Source: Clostridia bacterium
Lineage (GTDB): Bacteria; Bacillota; Clostridia; Christensenellales; CAG-138
Direction: 5' to 3'
DNA: 64,000 nucleotides
Assembly: GCA_017541305.1 (NCBI GenBank)
Contig: JAFXZJ010000027.1
Span: 1-64,000, forward strand
Under the pieces are notes generated by a model. That model was not told the DNA's origin and did no database searches. It was given only the letters and a program-made list of their open reading frames with translations. The stretch's first letter is position 1. Each line of letters begins with the position of its first letter. Shown here in pieces: positions 10,001-16,824 of the stretch. The translations under genes and the position numbers were made by a program.

Positions 10001-11854
10001 GAAGGTAGCAGCAGCGGGATCCTCAAGCTCAACACCGGGAGTTACCGCCCAGTTGTCGGGAGTGAGGGCAACGCTTACATAGGAAGCAGAGGTCATCCAG
10101 CCTTCGCCGCCATGAGCGCCGTTGTAATCAAGACCGTCATTGGTCATGTGGAACCACATCCAGGTGTAGCCGTCGCCATCGTCATCGATGAACTGCCAGC
10201 CCTGAGCCTCGGGATCGGTCTCAAAGTCCCAGATCTCGCTTACGGGCTCAACAGGGGGCTGAGAAGGATCGACGGGGGTGGTGCCTTCGCCGGTGAATTC
10301 TACGTTATCGACCGCAAAGTAGTCGCCGGTGGGGTTAACGGAGCTGTCCTTGGTGTAAGACCAAACGAACTCATAATCACCGGCCTCAGCGCAGGTGTAG
10401 GTGTAGGGCTCCCACTCGTTGTCATAGGCGCCATAGGTGAACTCGGTGGTGCCGTTGACGATGAAGTCGCAGTGATCCCAGAAGGTGCTGGTGCCTTCGC
10501 CCCAGGCCTTGAAATCGAAGGAGAGGGTATCGCCCGCCTCGGCAGTGACGTTGAGAGTCAGAGTGGAGGTGGAGCTGGCTACGCCGGTGTTGCCGGCCTT
10601 GGCATAAGCGTTAGCGCCGGTGCCAACGACCGTCCAGGGATAAGCGGCGTCGGTGGTGAACTCAAGGGTGCCGCCCTCAACGTTAAGAGCTTCGTTGAGA
10701 CTGGGTACCTCGGGAACGTTCTCACCGGTGATGGTGACGTTAACGGCGTCATTGGAGCCCTGGAGGGTTACAACAAACTCATAGGTGTTGCCCGCAAGGA
10801 ACTCATAGTCGTCATAACGGCCGCCAACGTTGCCCTGTGAGGAAGCGATCCACATACGGTCGCCGGGGGTGGGGTTGGTGATGCACCAATCGTAAACGCC
10901 CGCGGGGATCTCGATCGCAACGCTCGTGCAGGAAACGATGTTCGAGGTGGTCAGAGCGCCATCCGCGTTTTCGGGGATCTTGTACTCGAACTCGTCATAG
11001 ACGGAAGCGGGTACGTCACCGCCGGTGGTCAGAGCGCCGGTCGTCGGGATGATGGTACCGTAAGCGTTCGCATCGGCGTCGATCAGCATCTGATAGCCGG
11101 AGCCATCCTGCCAATGATCCTCGGGAACGTTGAGGATAACGGTGGCGTTGCCCTCAGCGGGAGGATCGACGGGAGCAGAGGTGGGAGCGGTGGTAACCTC
11201 GGGAATATCAACATCGCCTTCAATGCAGACGTAGTCGATATTGAACTGGAACATGTCGTAGCAGTTGAAATGACGGAAGGCCACGTAGATGGTCTCACCG
11301 GCGAAAGCGGAGAGATCGATGGTCTTCTGCACCCAGGGGTTGGTAGCTACGGTCTCGGGCATTATAACTTCCATTTCGGCAACATCCGCGGAAGTACCGG
11401 CAAGGACCATATAATGCTCAGCGACATAGCTGGGATCCTGACCCTCTACCCAGAAGGTAAGAGCGGGACCGTCTTCGGGAACGTCGACGGCGGGAGTGAT
11501 GACATAGTTATCAGGATACAGTATGGTGCCGCTATCGTAGGAAAGGGAATTGATGTAACCGATTCCTTCGTAAGCGGAGTTGGCATACTGAGTCTGGTTA
11601 ATGCCATAACCAACCCATCCCCAACCGTAACCGTCACCATCAGCATCGACCTGAGCCCAGTCAAATTGAGATTCGGCAGTGTACTCAAAATCGAAAGTGA
11701 CGACGGCGTCCTTGCTGGCAGTCATAGTCTTGGCGTCGGTCTTTTCAGCGACCTTGCCGGACCTGGTGTCAGCATTCGCCGCGAAAACGCTCATGGGGAT
11801 GAGAGCCATCACCATAAGAACCGCGACGACGACACTAAGAAGTCTCTTAGTCAT
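7010..11854 (-). CDS. Giant secreted choice-of-anchor J / MAM-like / BIG_2 / dockerin protein
   Basis: A 1614-residue secreted protein; the ATG at 11852-11854 follows GGAGGA at 8 bp and encodes the same signal peptide as the truncated gene at 1-2287. Modules: anchor J (about 49-211), an Ig-like segment (235-375), MAM-like (386-518), a second anchor J (541-701), a linker module (723-831), a second MAM-like (841-968), BIG_2 (971-1055), a propeller-like region (1058-1290), a second BIG_2 (1301-1380), a third anchor J (1385-1541) and a C-terminal type I dockerin (1543-1614). The dockerin loops are DANGDGVVDTVD and DVNGDGVIDFTD. No sortase or SLH anchor is present, so surface attachment would rely on a cohesin. 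A roughly 750-bp block (10,310-11,070) is almost identical to 730-1,490. Confidence 0.88.
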   Translation of the reverse strand: MTKRLLSVVVAVLMVMALIPMSVFAANADTRSGKVAEKTDAKTMTASKDAVVTFDFEYTAESQFDWAQVDADGDGYGWGWVGYGINQTQYANSAYEGIGYINSLSYDSGTILYPDNYVITPAVDVPEDGPALTFWVEGQDPSYVAEHYMVLAGTSADVAEMEVIMPETVATNPWVQKTIDLSAFAGETIYVAFRHFNCYDMFQFNIDYVCIEGDVDIPEVTTAPTSAPVDPPAEGNATVILNVPEDHWQDGSGYQMLIDADANAYGTIIPTTGALTTGGDVPASVYDEFEYKIPENADGALTTSNIVSCTSVAIEIPAGVYDWCITNPTPGDRMWIASSQGNVGGRYDDYEFLAGNTYEFVVTLQGSNDAVNVTITGENVPEVPSLNEALNVEGGTLEFTTDAAYPWTVVGTGANAYAKAGNTGVASSTSTLTLNVTAEAGDTLSFDFKAWGEGTSTFWDHCDFIVNGTTEFTYGAYDNEWEPYTYTCAEAGDYEFVWSYTKDSSVNPTGDYFAVDNVEFTGEGTTPVDPSQPPVEPVSEIWDFETDPEAQGWQFIDDDGDGYTWMWFHMTNDGLDYNGAHGGEGWMTSASYVSVALTPDNWAVTPGVELEDPAAATFSFWYCAQDASWAGEHFSVYAGNSDDIDEMVMISDEIIVTAKDLGNYYQCEVTLEDAGLEPGTVYFAIRHYNCTDMFRLNVDDAMVVVEGGTTPVEPTEEPIAEPQLINEIRVYGFEAPVEGDVAGNHLNLTVPEDAPYYIEEAYWWNETEWHRLLEDDVFENGSEYSVIVKVVPYEGNTFEQKVRFFADDSTETIDWNYTERESDVVAWLAVLPMETVMSDLDRALNVEGGTIHFTSTGNYPWFTVDDGERFYAQSGNAGVSSSSSTVTATVEAAEGDIVMFDFMAWGEGTSWDVCTFAVDGTVVLSYGAYDNDWETFMYGLTPGTHNLNWTYTKDYSVNPTGDFFAVDEVYVGEPIPVESIEASIENPVPVNRTKQIEWTVLPTNAYNQEVTFVSDDESIATVNQNGVVFGVAEGETFVTVTSVENPDIFAVVEIEVVDMGYFMSNIYGMDVYDPTETTQDKWIAFSNGNPSDVTAIGDIPSSYAAAYAAGTIYGMTTDGSFYTAEFTPDAIGDAQIVATGCTDMTVISMTFDYSHGALFGSAIDANDACHLIGIDKENGTVYELAEMPFAIMGIAADGEGYAYGINFDNGDLVKIDLESYDVVTVGSTGYGVNYVQDMCYDFDHNCLFWAQYVEEGTLLQIDPDTAEVTEVCGLIGAAGSEVVGMFVLPEVEPEINEGPFEVTDVEIIPEEIEIYVGETFQFNVKVTPFYATDKLVEWDVDDEAIITVDQDGVVEGVALGTASVYATCNDITAFAIVNVINPPVMGFYFETDPEAEGWIFTDEDYDGNTWMWTMGSPDYAYEGEGFITSESYINYVGPLTPDNFAISPAVEVPGMNAKVTLYARGQDPDYAAEHFAIYAGLTPNVEDMVQVSDEFVATGTYVKYEADLSEFAGQTAYIAIRHYNTTDEFRLNIDQVEIWGKNMLWGDANGDGVVDTVDALLLMRWVMGIEDLDEENLDPWCDVNGDGVIDFTDALLIARKVMGIIDLFPVEIGD

Positions 11855-11902
11855 AAGGTTTTTCCTCCTGTGAAAAATATTGCAGAGTAAATCTACAGAG
11901 TA

Positions 11903-11931
11903 ATTGTACCACCAATTAGCATTATTGTCTA
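11903..11931 (-). promoter_or_regulatory. Promoter of the third adhesin gene
   Basis: Minus-strand TAGACA (11926-11931) and TACAAT (11903-11908) are 17 bp apart, about 50 bp upstream of the start codon at 11854. Confidence 0.5.
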
Positions 11932-12290
11932 TACTTTACCGCAAGCTTTTTGGACGAAATTTTTGTATATTTTATTATAAAGGAAGCGTTGCCGGATGCT
12001 CAAACGCGACCTGCCGGATCGTCAAAACCAACGGTGAGCCGACCTCTTCCCTAAGCGCGGACAGCCGCGAAATACCCATAACATAATTAGGAAGAAATGT
12101 TTCGTACGCTCGTACGATGATATGCGTCGGACGAGCGTACGATTCTGTCGTACACTCGTCCGACTTAATAGATCGGGCTACGATCGGGCGCGTGAAATGA
12201 CGCGGGTAAGCCGTGCTTTGGCTCTTCCCTCCCCCGCTTGCCTGACAAAGCGATAAACTTCGCCCACGCAAAATATATCTTAATTTGCTA
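11932..12290. other. Gene-free stretch with inverted repeats
   Basis: No credible gene is seen in this 360-bp interval; the only sizeable reading frame crosses the tRNA in antisense and shows no family resemblance. The recognisable content is the pair of overlapping inverted repeats at 12103-12164, described separately. Confidence 0.6.
12103..12164. repeat. Overlapping, mutually exclusive inverted repeats
   Basis: CGTACGCTCGT (12103-12113) is complementary to ACGAGCGTACG (12131-12141). The second arm is also part of another hairpin: GTCGGACGAG-C-GTACGA (12126-12142) pairs with TCGTAC-A-CTCGTCCGAC (12148-12164), 16 pairs with one mismatch and a 5-nt loop. Only one of the two can form at a time. 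No T-run follows, so this is not a simple terminator. Function unknown. Confidence 0.6.
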
Positions 12291-12318
12291 TTGACATTTG
12301 AGAAATAATCCGTATAAT
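12291..12318 (+). promoter_or_regulatory. Promoter of tRNA-Glu
   Basis: Consensus TTGACA (12291-12296) and TATAAT (12313-12318) with a 16-bp spacer lie 16 bp before the tRNA 5' end. Confidence 0.85.
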
Positions 12319-12334
12319 AGTCAATGTCGCAAAT

Positions 12335-12410
12335 GCCTGGTTGGTCTAGTGGCCTAGGACGCTGCCCTCTCACGGCGGTAACAGGGGTTCGACTCCCCTA
12401 CCAGGTACCA
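12335..12410 (+). tRNA. tRNA-Glu (anticodon CTC)
   Basis: This 76-nt cloverleaf has acceptor GCCTGGT/ACCAGGT (first pair G-T), anticodon stem CTGCC/GGCGG with loop CTCTCAC (anticodon CTC, reads GAG), and T-arm AGGGG-TTCGACT-CCCCT. It has an encoded CCA at 12408-12410. It has its own promoter 16 bp upstream and a terminator immediately downstream, so it is a monocistronic unit. Confidence 0.95.
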
Positions 12411-12411
12411 T

Positions 12412-12452
12412 GAAAAAAGCGCTTTTGTCTACCGGACAAAAGCGCTTTTTTC
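12412..12452 (+). terminator. Terminator of tRNA-Glu
   Basis: A perfect 18-bp inverted repeat, GAAAAAAGCGCTTTTGTC and its complement around a 5-nt loop, starts 1 bp after the tRNA CCA end and finishes in a T-run. Confidence 0.9.
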
Positions 12453-12822
12453 AACGAAATCCGTCCTTTCGGACGGGTGAAATCTACCTTCGGTGGGTGA
12501 AATCGCTTCGCGGTGAAATCCCGCTTCGCGGGGTGCGGGACGGATTTCATTTCACCCGAGGACGAAGTCCGAGGATTTCACCAATGGCATTGGCCGTTGA
12601 TTTCACCGCGGCCGGGGCCGCGATTTCACTGTTGCTCTTTCAGGTTCCAACGGACTGCATCGCAGTCTGTTTTTTTGTTTGTATCTTATGGAGGGAGTCG
12701 AACCCCGAAAGGGCGGCTGCCGTTTAGAAAAAGCCAACGGCTTGGCTTTTTCAGGCAGACGCCGTGAAAGCTGTGCTTTCACGGAACTCTTCACTATTCA
12801 CTATTCGTTCTTCACTCTTTTT
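12453..12822. repeat. Mosaic of small palindromes with GATTTCAC spacers and tandem GTGAATA units
   Basis: This 370-bp non-coding stretch is built from short hairpins separated by (G)ATTTCACC or its complement GGTGAAAT, for example around ACCTTCGGTGGG, CGCTTCGCG, GAGGACGAAGTCCGAG and CCGCGGCCGGGGCCGCG. It is followed by a 9-bp-stem hairpin plus T-run, a T-arm-like GGGGTTCGACTCCC on the minus strand (12693-12708), further hairpins (AAAAAGCC/GGCTTTTT, GTGAAAGC/GCTTTCAC) and tandem GTGAATA/GTGAAGA units at 12788-12822. The last units run into the 3' end of the next gene and supply its final codons and stop. Such mosaics are familiar in gut Clostridia genomes; the function is unknown. Confidence 0.75.
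12650..12676 (+). terminator. Terminator-like hairpin inside the repeat mosaic
   Basis: ACGGACTGC pairs with GCAGTCTGT over a 3-nt loop (9 pairs, one G-T) and is followed by T6. No plus-strand gene ends nearby, so it probably belongs to the repeat element itself. Confidence 0.55.
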
Positions 12823-14879
12823 ATCACGCTTATTCCCGACGCCAGCTTATAAAACGCCTCCGCCGTCTTACCGGCCAATCCCGCGGGATAGGCATAATCC
12901 TTGGTATGCAGCGGACAAGTGCCCTCTCCCGAGCCGATCCCGAAGAATACCGCGGGAGCGAGCCTTCCGTAATGTCCGAAATCCTCCGACCAGCGGAAGG
13001 GCACTTCAAGATACTCGTGATCGAGCCCGCTCTCCCCCGCTGCCTTTTCAACGGCATCCATAAGCCCGTCGTCGTTGACCGTCGCGGGGAACTCATCGAA
13101 CACGGCCGTTTTGAGCCCGACGCCGTATTCCTTTGCCAATGCTTCGGCTTTCTCTTCCGCGTTTTTCACAAGCTCTTTGAGCGCTTCCGTGCTCTCCGAA
13201 CGCAGCGTGACCCAAAGCCTGCCGTCCGACGCAGCGACGCCGAAAGCCCTTTCGCCCGTCCTCATGCCGACGATGGTAGCAAGCGTCATACGCGAATACT
13301 TCTTCGTAAGCTCATCCGCAAGCTTGGGAAGCGCAAGTGCGAGCTGCGCTATCGCTCCGGTGGGATTCACCCCGTTTTCGGGATATGCCGCGTGCGTAGG
13401 CAGCCCCTGCATGGATATCTCAAGCCCGCAGGAGGCGCATGCGAAAGTGCCCCGGCGGAAAAGCAGTTTGCCCATCGGTCCGCCCGGTATGTTGTGCGCG
13501 CCTATGATCGCGTCGATATGCTCGAGTTCGAACAGCATTGAGCATTCGGGCGCGCCTGCGCCGGTCTCCTCGGCATGCTGGAAGAGCAGGATCAAGTTTT
13601 TGCCGACGCGCTTTCCCTTGAGCAAAAGCGCAAGTCCCAAAAGCGCGGCCGTGTGCCCGTTGTGCCCGCAGAGGTGACGGGCGGAATCGCCATCGGGCAC
13701 CGCGTCGAAATCCGCACGAACGGCAAGGGTCACTTCCGCGCCCTCTCTGTGAGCGGCATAGATCCATGCGCCCATGTCATGCAGCTCGAGATCGGTGTGC
13801 TTCTCTATGAAATCCTTGATATAAGCCTTGGTTTTTATCTCACCGAAGGCAAGCTCGGGTATGCGCGCAAGCTCCTCGCGCGCGCGCTCGATAAGCTCGT
13901 TATCGTTCATTTCTTCCTCCCTGAGCAGGTATTGTGCTAGCTCCCGTTCCTCGGCGCCGCCTTTCATCAGCGCCTTTGCAAGCGACTGGGGCCCGTATCT
14001 GCGCCCGATAAGCGCACTGCAAAGCCTTTCGGGAAGCGAGGCGTCGAGCGCGTCGGTAAAAGCCTTTACGTCCTTTACGACGCCGTTTTTCAGCAGCAGC
14101 GAAAGCTGCAGCTCGCCGAACGAGAACCTTTCGTCGATCTGCGCCGTGAATTCCGGCGTGCATCCGATGCGCCATTCCCAAGAGCGCTGCCTGTCTGCAA
14201 GCTCGGCTATGCGCCGCTCGTCCTCCGCCGAAAGTGCAAGCTCCTCCGCCGCGCCGAATTCCGCGGTGAAGGCGTTTATGACCGCCGCGCGCATGGAATC
14301 GACCGTTATCCGCGCGAACTCATTCAGATTCGCCACCCTTGAACGGACGCTTGCGACGCCCTTTGCGGCAAGCTTTTTTTGTGACGGCGAGAGATAGCTT
14401 TGGAGCCGATCGAGCCCGGCGGATATAAGCAGGGTGCCGTGCATAGCGCGCGCAGTGCCCGAAAGGCCGTAAGCACAGCCCGAGAATTTGCGGCCCGAAA
14501 CGGTCAGATCGTTTCGCCCGTTTACCTCGGCTTCTATCCCAAGGCTCGCGCAGGCGGACAGTATCACCTTAGTAAACCGCTCCTTGTCATAAAGCTTTTC
14601 ATTGGTTATGAATGAGAAATTCAGATTGCCCCCATCGTGGAACACCGCGCCGCCGCCGGTGTGACGGCGCACGAGCTGCACGCCGTCCTCCTCCATGCGG
14701 GCGATATTGCATTCGCGCCATGCGTTTTGATTGCGCCCGATTATGACAGCGGCCGAATTGACGTAAAAATACAGCGTGACTCCGCCGTATATCCCGCGGC
14801 GGTACTGCTCGAGTATGAATTCATCTGCTGCGAGGTTGACGTGGCCGTCCCCGCTTCGGCTTATAAAGAGCTTGTTCAT
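12801..14879 (-). CDS. Lipoate-protein ligase A fused to M20 amidohydrolase
   Basis: The frame encodes 692 residues from the ATG at 14877-14879. Residues 1 to about 322 are a complete LplA, which activates lipoate with ATP and attaches it to apo-proteins: RRHTGGGAVFHDGGN motif, GRNDLTVSGRKFSG with the conserved lysine, and the small C-terminal domain. From about 324 on it is an M20D-type amidohydrolase with CGHNGHTA and FQHAEETGAG metal-ligand motifs, about 370 residues, near full length. The junction codons REEE are AGG GAG GAA GAA, which form a strong ribosome binding site for an internal ATG at 13908-13910. The fusion may therefore be a joined operon that can still make free M20 enzyme. 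A one-base indel would restore separate ATGA-overlapping genes, so an assembly or real frameshift origin is possible. The M20 substrate is unknown. Confidence 0.85.
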   Translation of the reverse strand: MNKLFISRSGDGHVNLAADEFILEQYRRGIYGGVTLYFYVNSAAVIIGRNQNAWRECNIARMEEDGVQLVRRHTGGGAVFHDGGNLNFSFITNEKLYDKERFTKVILSACASLGIEAEVNGRNDLTVSGRKFSGCAYGLSGTARAMHGTLLISAGLDRLQSYLSPSQKKLAAKGVASVRSRVANLNEFARITVDSMRAAVINAFTAEFGAAEELALSAEDERRIAELADRQRSWEWRIGCTPEFTAQIDERFSFGELQLSLLLKNGVVKDVKAFTDALDASLPERLCSALIGRRYGPQSLAKALMKGGAEERELAQYLLREEEMNDNELIERAREELARIPELAFGEIKTKAYIKDFIEKHTDLELHDMGAWIYAAHREGAEVTLAVRADFDAVPDGDSARHLCGHNGHTAALLGLALLLKGKRVGKNLILLFQHAEETGAGAPECSMLFELEHIDAIIGAHNIPGGPMGKLLFRRGTFACASCGLEISMQGLPTHAAYPENGVNPTGAIAQLALALPKLADELTKKYSRMTLATIVGMRTGERAFGVAASDGRLWVTLRSESTEALKELVKNAEEKAEALAKEYGVGLKTAVFDEFPATVNDDGLMDAVEKAAGESGLDHEYLEVPFRWSEDFGHYGRLAPAVFFGIGSGEGTCPLHTKDYAYPAGLAGKTAEAFYKLASGISVIKRVKNE
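13908..13920 (-). promoter_or_regulatory. Internal ribosome binding site and start codon for the M20 half
   Basis: Coding-strand GGAGGAAGAAATG lies exactly at the domain boundary of the fused LplA-M20 frame, with normal Shine-Dalgarno spacing. It would allow separate translation of an M20 protein of about 369 residues. Confidence 0.6.
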
Positions 14880-14885
14880 GGGATG

Positions 14886-14914
14886 ATTATACTCCCAACG
14901 CGGGCCCGATTCAA
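14886..14914 (-). promoter_or_regulatory. Promoter of lplA-M20, positioned for a leaderless mRNA
   Basis: Minus-strand TTGAAT (14909-14914) and TATAAT (14886-14891) are 17 bp apart, and only 6 bp separate the -10 box from the ATG at 14879. Transcription would start at or next to the start codon, leaving no room for a ribosome binding site. Confidence 0.65.
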
Positions 14915-14933
14915 GCAAAATTCACATTAACGC

Positions 14934-14962
14934 TTGAAACGGACGGTATATCATGATATAAT
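14934..14962 (+). promoter_or_regulatory. Promoter of the small lipoprotein gene
   Basis: TTGAAA (14934-14939) and TATAAT (14957-14962) with a 17-bp spacer face away from the lplA promoter; a GAAAGGAGC ribosome binding site follows before the ATG at 14993. Confidence 0.8.
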
Positions 14963-14992
14963 ACTCTTACTTTAAGAAAGGAGCAACCGAAA

Positions 14993-15388
14993 ATGAAAAG
15001 AACCGCAAAGATCGTCATCTCCGCACTGCTCGTATTAAGTCTTGTTCTTGCCTTCGCCGCATGCGGAGGATCGTCGGGCGGGGCAGGCAACGCCGCTGCC
15101 GGCACCTATAAGGGTGTGTGGCATAAGTTCGTGGGCGACAATGAGGACGCAAAGGTCACGAACGAGGAATTCTCTCTTGTGCTCGAAGCAAACGGCAAGG
15201 GCAAGTTCATTCGCGACGGCGCCGAGTTCAACCTGACCTGGAAGCTCGACGGCGAAAACTTCTCCATGACCGAGACCTTCCTGGGCATCTCCAACGACTA
15301 TACCGGCACTTTAAAGGACGGTAAGCTCGATATCTTCAACGGCGATCCCGAGGAGCCGTTCACCTGCGAATACTATTTTGAAAAGTAA
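14993..15388 (+). CDS. Small secreted lipoprotein of unknown function
   Basis: A 131-residue protein begins with a lipoprotein signal peptide and lipobox (AFAAC-GG), followed by a Gly/Ser linker. The mature part (about residues 35-131) has alternating strands such as GTYKGVW, FSLVLEANGKGKF and FNLTWKLDGENFSM. This resembles lipocalin-like or DUF-type beta-barrel lipoproteins that are common in Clostridia. It would be attached to the outer face of the membrane. It has its own promoter and terminator, and so is monocistronic. Function not assignable. Confidence 0.8.
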   Translation: MKRTAKIVISALLVLSLVLAFAACGGSSGGAGNAAAGTYKGVWHKFVGDNEDAKVTNEEFSLVLEANGKGKFIRDGAEFNLTWKLDGENFSMTETFLGISNDYTGTLKDGKLDIFNGDPEEPFTCEYYFEK

Positions 15389-15404
15389 GATCCATATTTG
15401 ACCG

Positions 15405-15426
15405 AAAGCCGGAGCGATCCGGCTTT
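15405..15426 (+). terminator. Terminator of the small lipoprotein gene
   Basis: AAGCCGGA and TCCGGCTT pair over a GCGA loop, with a short TTTTC tail, 16 bp after the stop codon. Confidence 0.75.
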
Positions 15427-15460
15427 TCATTTTGCTTAGCTTTGCCGCATATCCTGCGGT

Positions 15461-16801
15461 ATGGACGCATTGAGCTCGATAATGGCGCTTTTCACGCTCG
15501 GCACGGGCGTATTCCTCACGCTGAGGCTGAGGTTCTTTCAGTTCACGCATCTTTCAAAGGCGATCCGCGCGCCGTTTGAAAGAAGGAGTCGCAAAACCTT
15601 GGGCGGCGTCACGCCCTTTCAGGCGATGGCGACGGCGCTGGGAGGCTCCATAGGCACGGCGAATATCGCGGGCGTTTCGGGAGCGATCATCACGGGCGGG
15701 CCCGGCGCGGTGTTCTGGATGTGGCTGGCGGGGCTTTTCGGCATGGCGACAAAGCTTTGCGAGATCGTGCTTGCGGTAAAGTACAGGGATCAAAGCACGA
15801 GCCGGCCTGCGGGCGGGCCCACGCACTATATCCTTCGCGGGATCGGTCGCCGGGCAAGGCCTTTGGCGGTGCTCTATGCCGTATTCTGCTGTGCGGCGGG
15901 GCTTATCGGCACCGCGCCTGTGCAGTCCAATACCATAGCGCTTTCCGCCGCGGGCGATTCGGTCACGCTCAGGGCGGTATGCGGAGTGCTGACGGCCATA
16001 TTGACCGGGTGCGTGATATTCGGCGGCGCAAAGCGCATCGGCGCTTTCTCCGAAAGAGCGGTGCCCTTTATGGCGGCGCTTTACGTATGCGCATCGGCGG
16101 CCGCGATCATAATGCATTCGGAACGGATATTTCCCGCTTTGGAAGCCATCGTGACGGGCGCTTTCGCGCCGCGTCCCGCGGCGGGCGGGCTTGCGTACGC
16201 GGGCTTTATGCGCGCTTTCCGCGTGGGCACGGCAAGGGGCGTTTATTCCAACGAGGCAGGCGTTGGCTCGGGGGCCATGGCGCACGCGGGGTCGATCGAG
16301 ACCGATCCCGTCAAGCAGGGCCTTTTCGGGGTATTCGAGGTGTTCGCCGATACTATCGTGATGTGCTCGCTCACCGCGCTCGTGATACTGACGAGCGGCG
16401 TGGGATCAAGCCTCTTCTCATCCGAGTCGGACGGGATGCGGTTGGCCCGCATGGCGTTTGAGGCAAGCTTCGGCAGCGCGGCAAAGCCCTTCCTTTCCGT
16501 ATCGGTGCTGCTGTTTGCGTTCACCTCGCTCGTGGGATGGTCGCTGTATGGTGAAAGCTCCGCCGTGTTCCTTTTCGGAGTGAGGGCCGTGCTGCCCTAC
16601 CGTCTCATTTTTCTTCTGCTCATTCCAGCGGGCGCGGTCATCGACGCAGGCTCGGCATGGCGCGCGGGCGAGCTTCTCAATTACCTGATGGCGCTGCCCA
16701 ACCTTTTTGCGCTCATAATGCTGTCTGGCCGGATCAAAAAGGAGGTTTCGCATTATAAAATGTTTGAAAAATCACGCGGGAAGCATTATAATAAAGGGTA
16801 G
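15461..16801 (+). CDS. AGCS-family sodium:alanine/glycine symporter
   Basis: This 446-residue multi-pass membrane protein carries the family signature GGSIGTANIAGVSGAI followed by GGPGAVFWMW. It also has typical late motifs (YSNEAGVGSGAMAHA, LVGWSLYGE). It imports small neutral amino acids with sodium. It is slightly short at the N-terminus: the usual W-G-P segment before the first helix is missing and no good ribosome binding site precedes the ATG, so the start is less sure than the identity. It overlaps by one base a possible GTG start of hflX, and the promoter of hflX lies inside its last codons. Confidence 0.88.
   Translation: MDALSSIMALFTLGTGVFLTLRLRFFQFTHLSKAIRAPFERRSRKTLGGVTPFQAMATALGGSIGTANIAGVSGAIITGGPGAVFWMWLAGLFGMATKLCEIVLAVKYRDQSTSRPAGGPTHYILRGIGRRARPLAVLYAVFCCAAGLIGTAPVQSNTIALSAAGDSVTLRAVCGVLTAILTGCVIFGGAKRIGAFSERAVPFMAALYVCASAAAIIMHSERIFPALEAIVTGAFAPRPAAGGLAYAGFMRAFRVGTARGVYSNEAGVGSGAMAHAGSIETDPVKQGLFGVFEVFADTIVMCSLTALVILTSGVGSSLFSSESDGMRLARMAFEASFGSAAKPFLSVSVLLFAFTSLVGWSLYGESSAVFLFGVRAVLPYRLIFLLLIPAGAVIDAGSAWRAGELLNYLMALPNLFALIMLSGRIKKEVSHYKMFEKSRGKHYNKG
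16764..16792 (+). promoter_or_regulatory. Promoter for hflX inside the end of the symporter gene
   Basis: TTGAAA (16764-16769) and TATAAT (16787-16792) with a 17-bp spacer lie 32 bp upstream of the hflX ATG. Confidence 0.7.
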
Positions 16802-16824
16802 TGACGACTCCGAAAGGTGTTTTT

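Noticed and set aside
7289..10840. Plus-strand frame of 1183 codons antisense to the third adhesin
   Set aside because: Same reason: a by-product of GC-rich third positions on the opposite strand, without start signals or recognisable domains.
11975..12373. Minus-strand 132-codon frame upstream of the third adhesin
   Set aside because: Runs antisense through half the tRNA gene and its promoter, has odd composition and no ribosome binding site.
12692..12708. Possible second tRNA (T-arm GGGGTTCGACTCCC on the minus strand)
   Set aside because: Only a T-arm-like segment is present; no acceptor stem, anticodon arm or CCA could be built around it.
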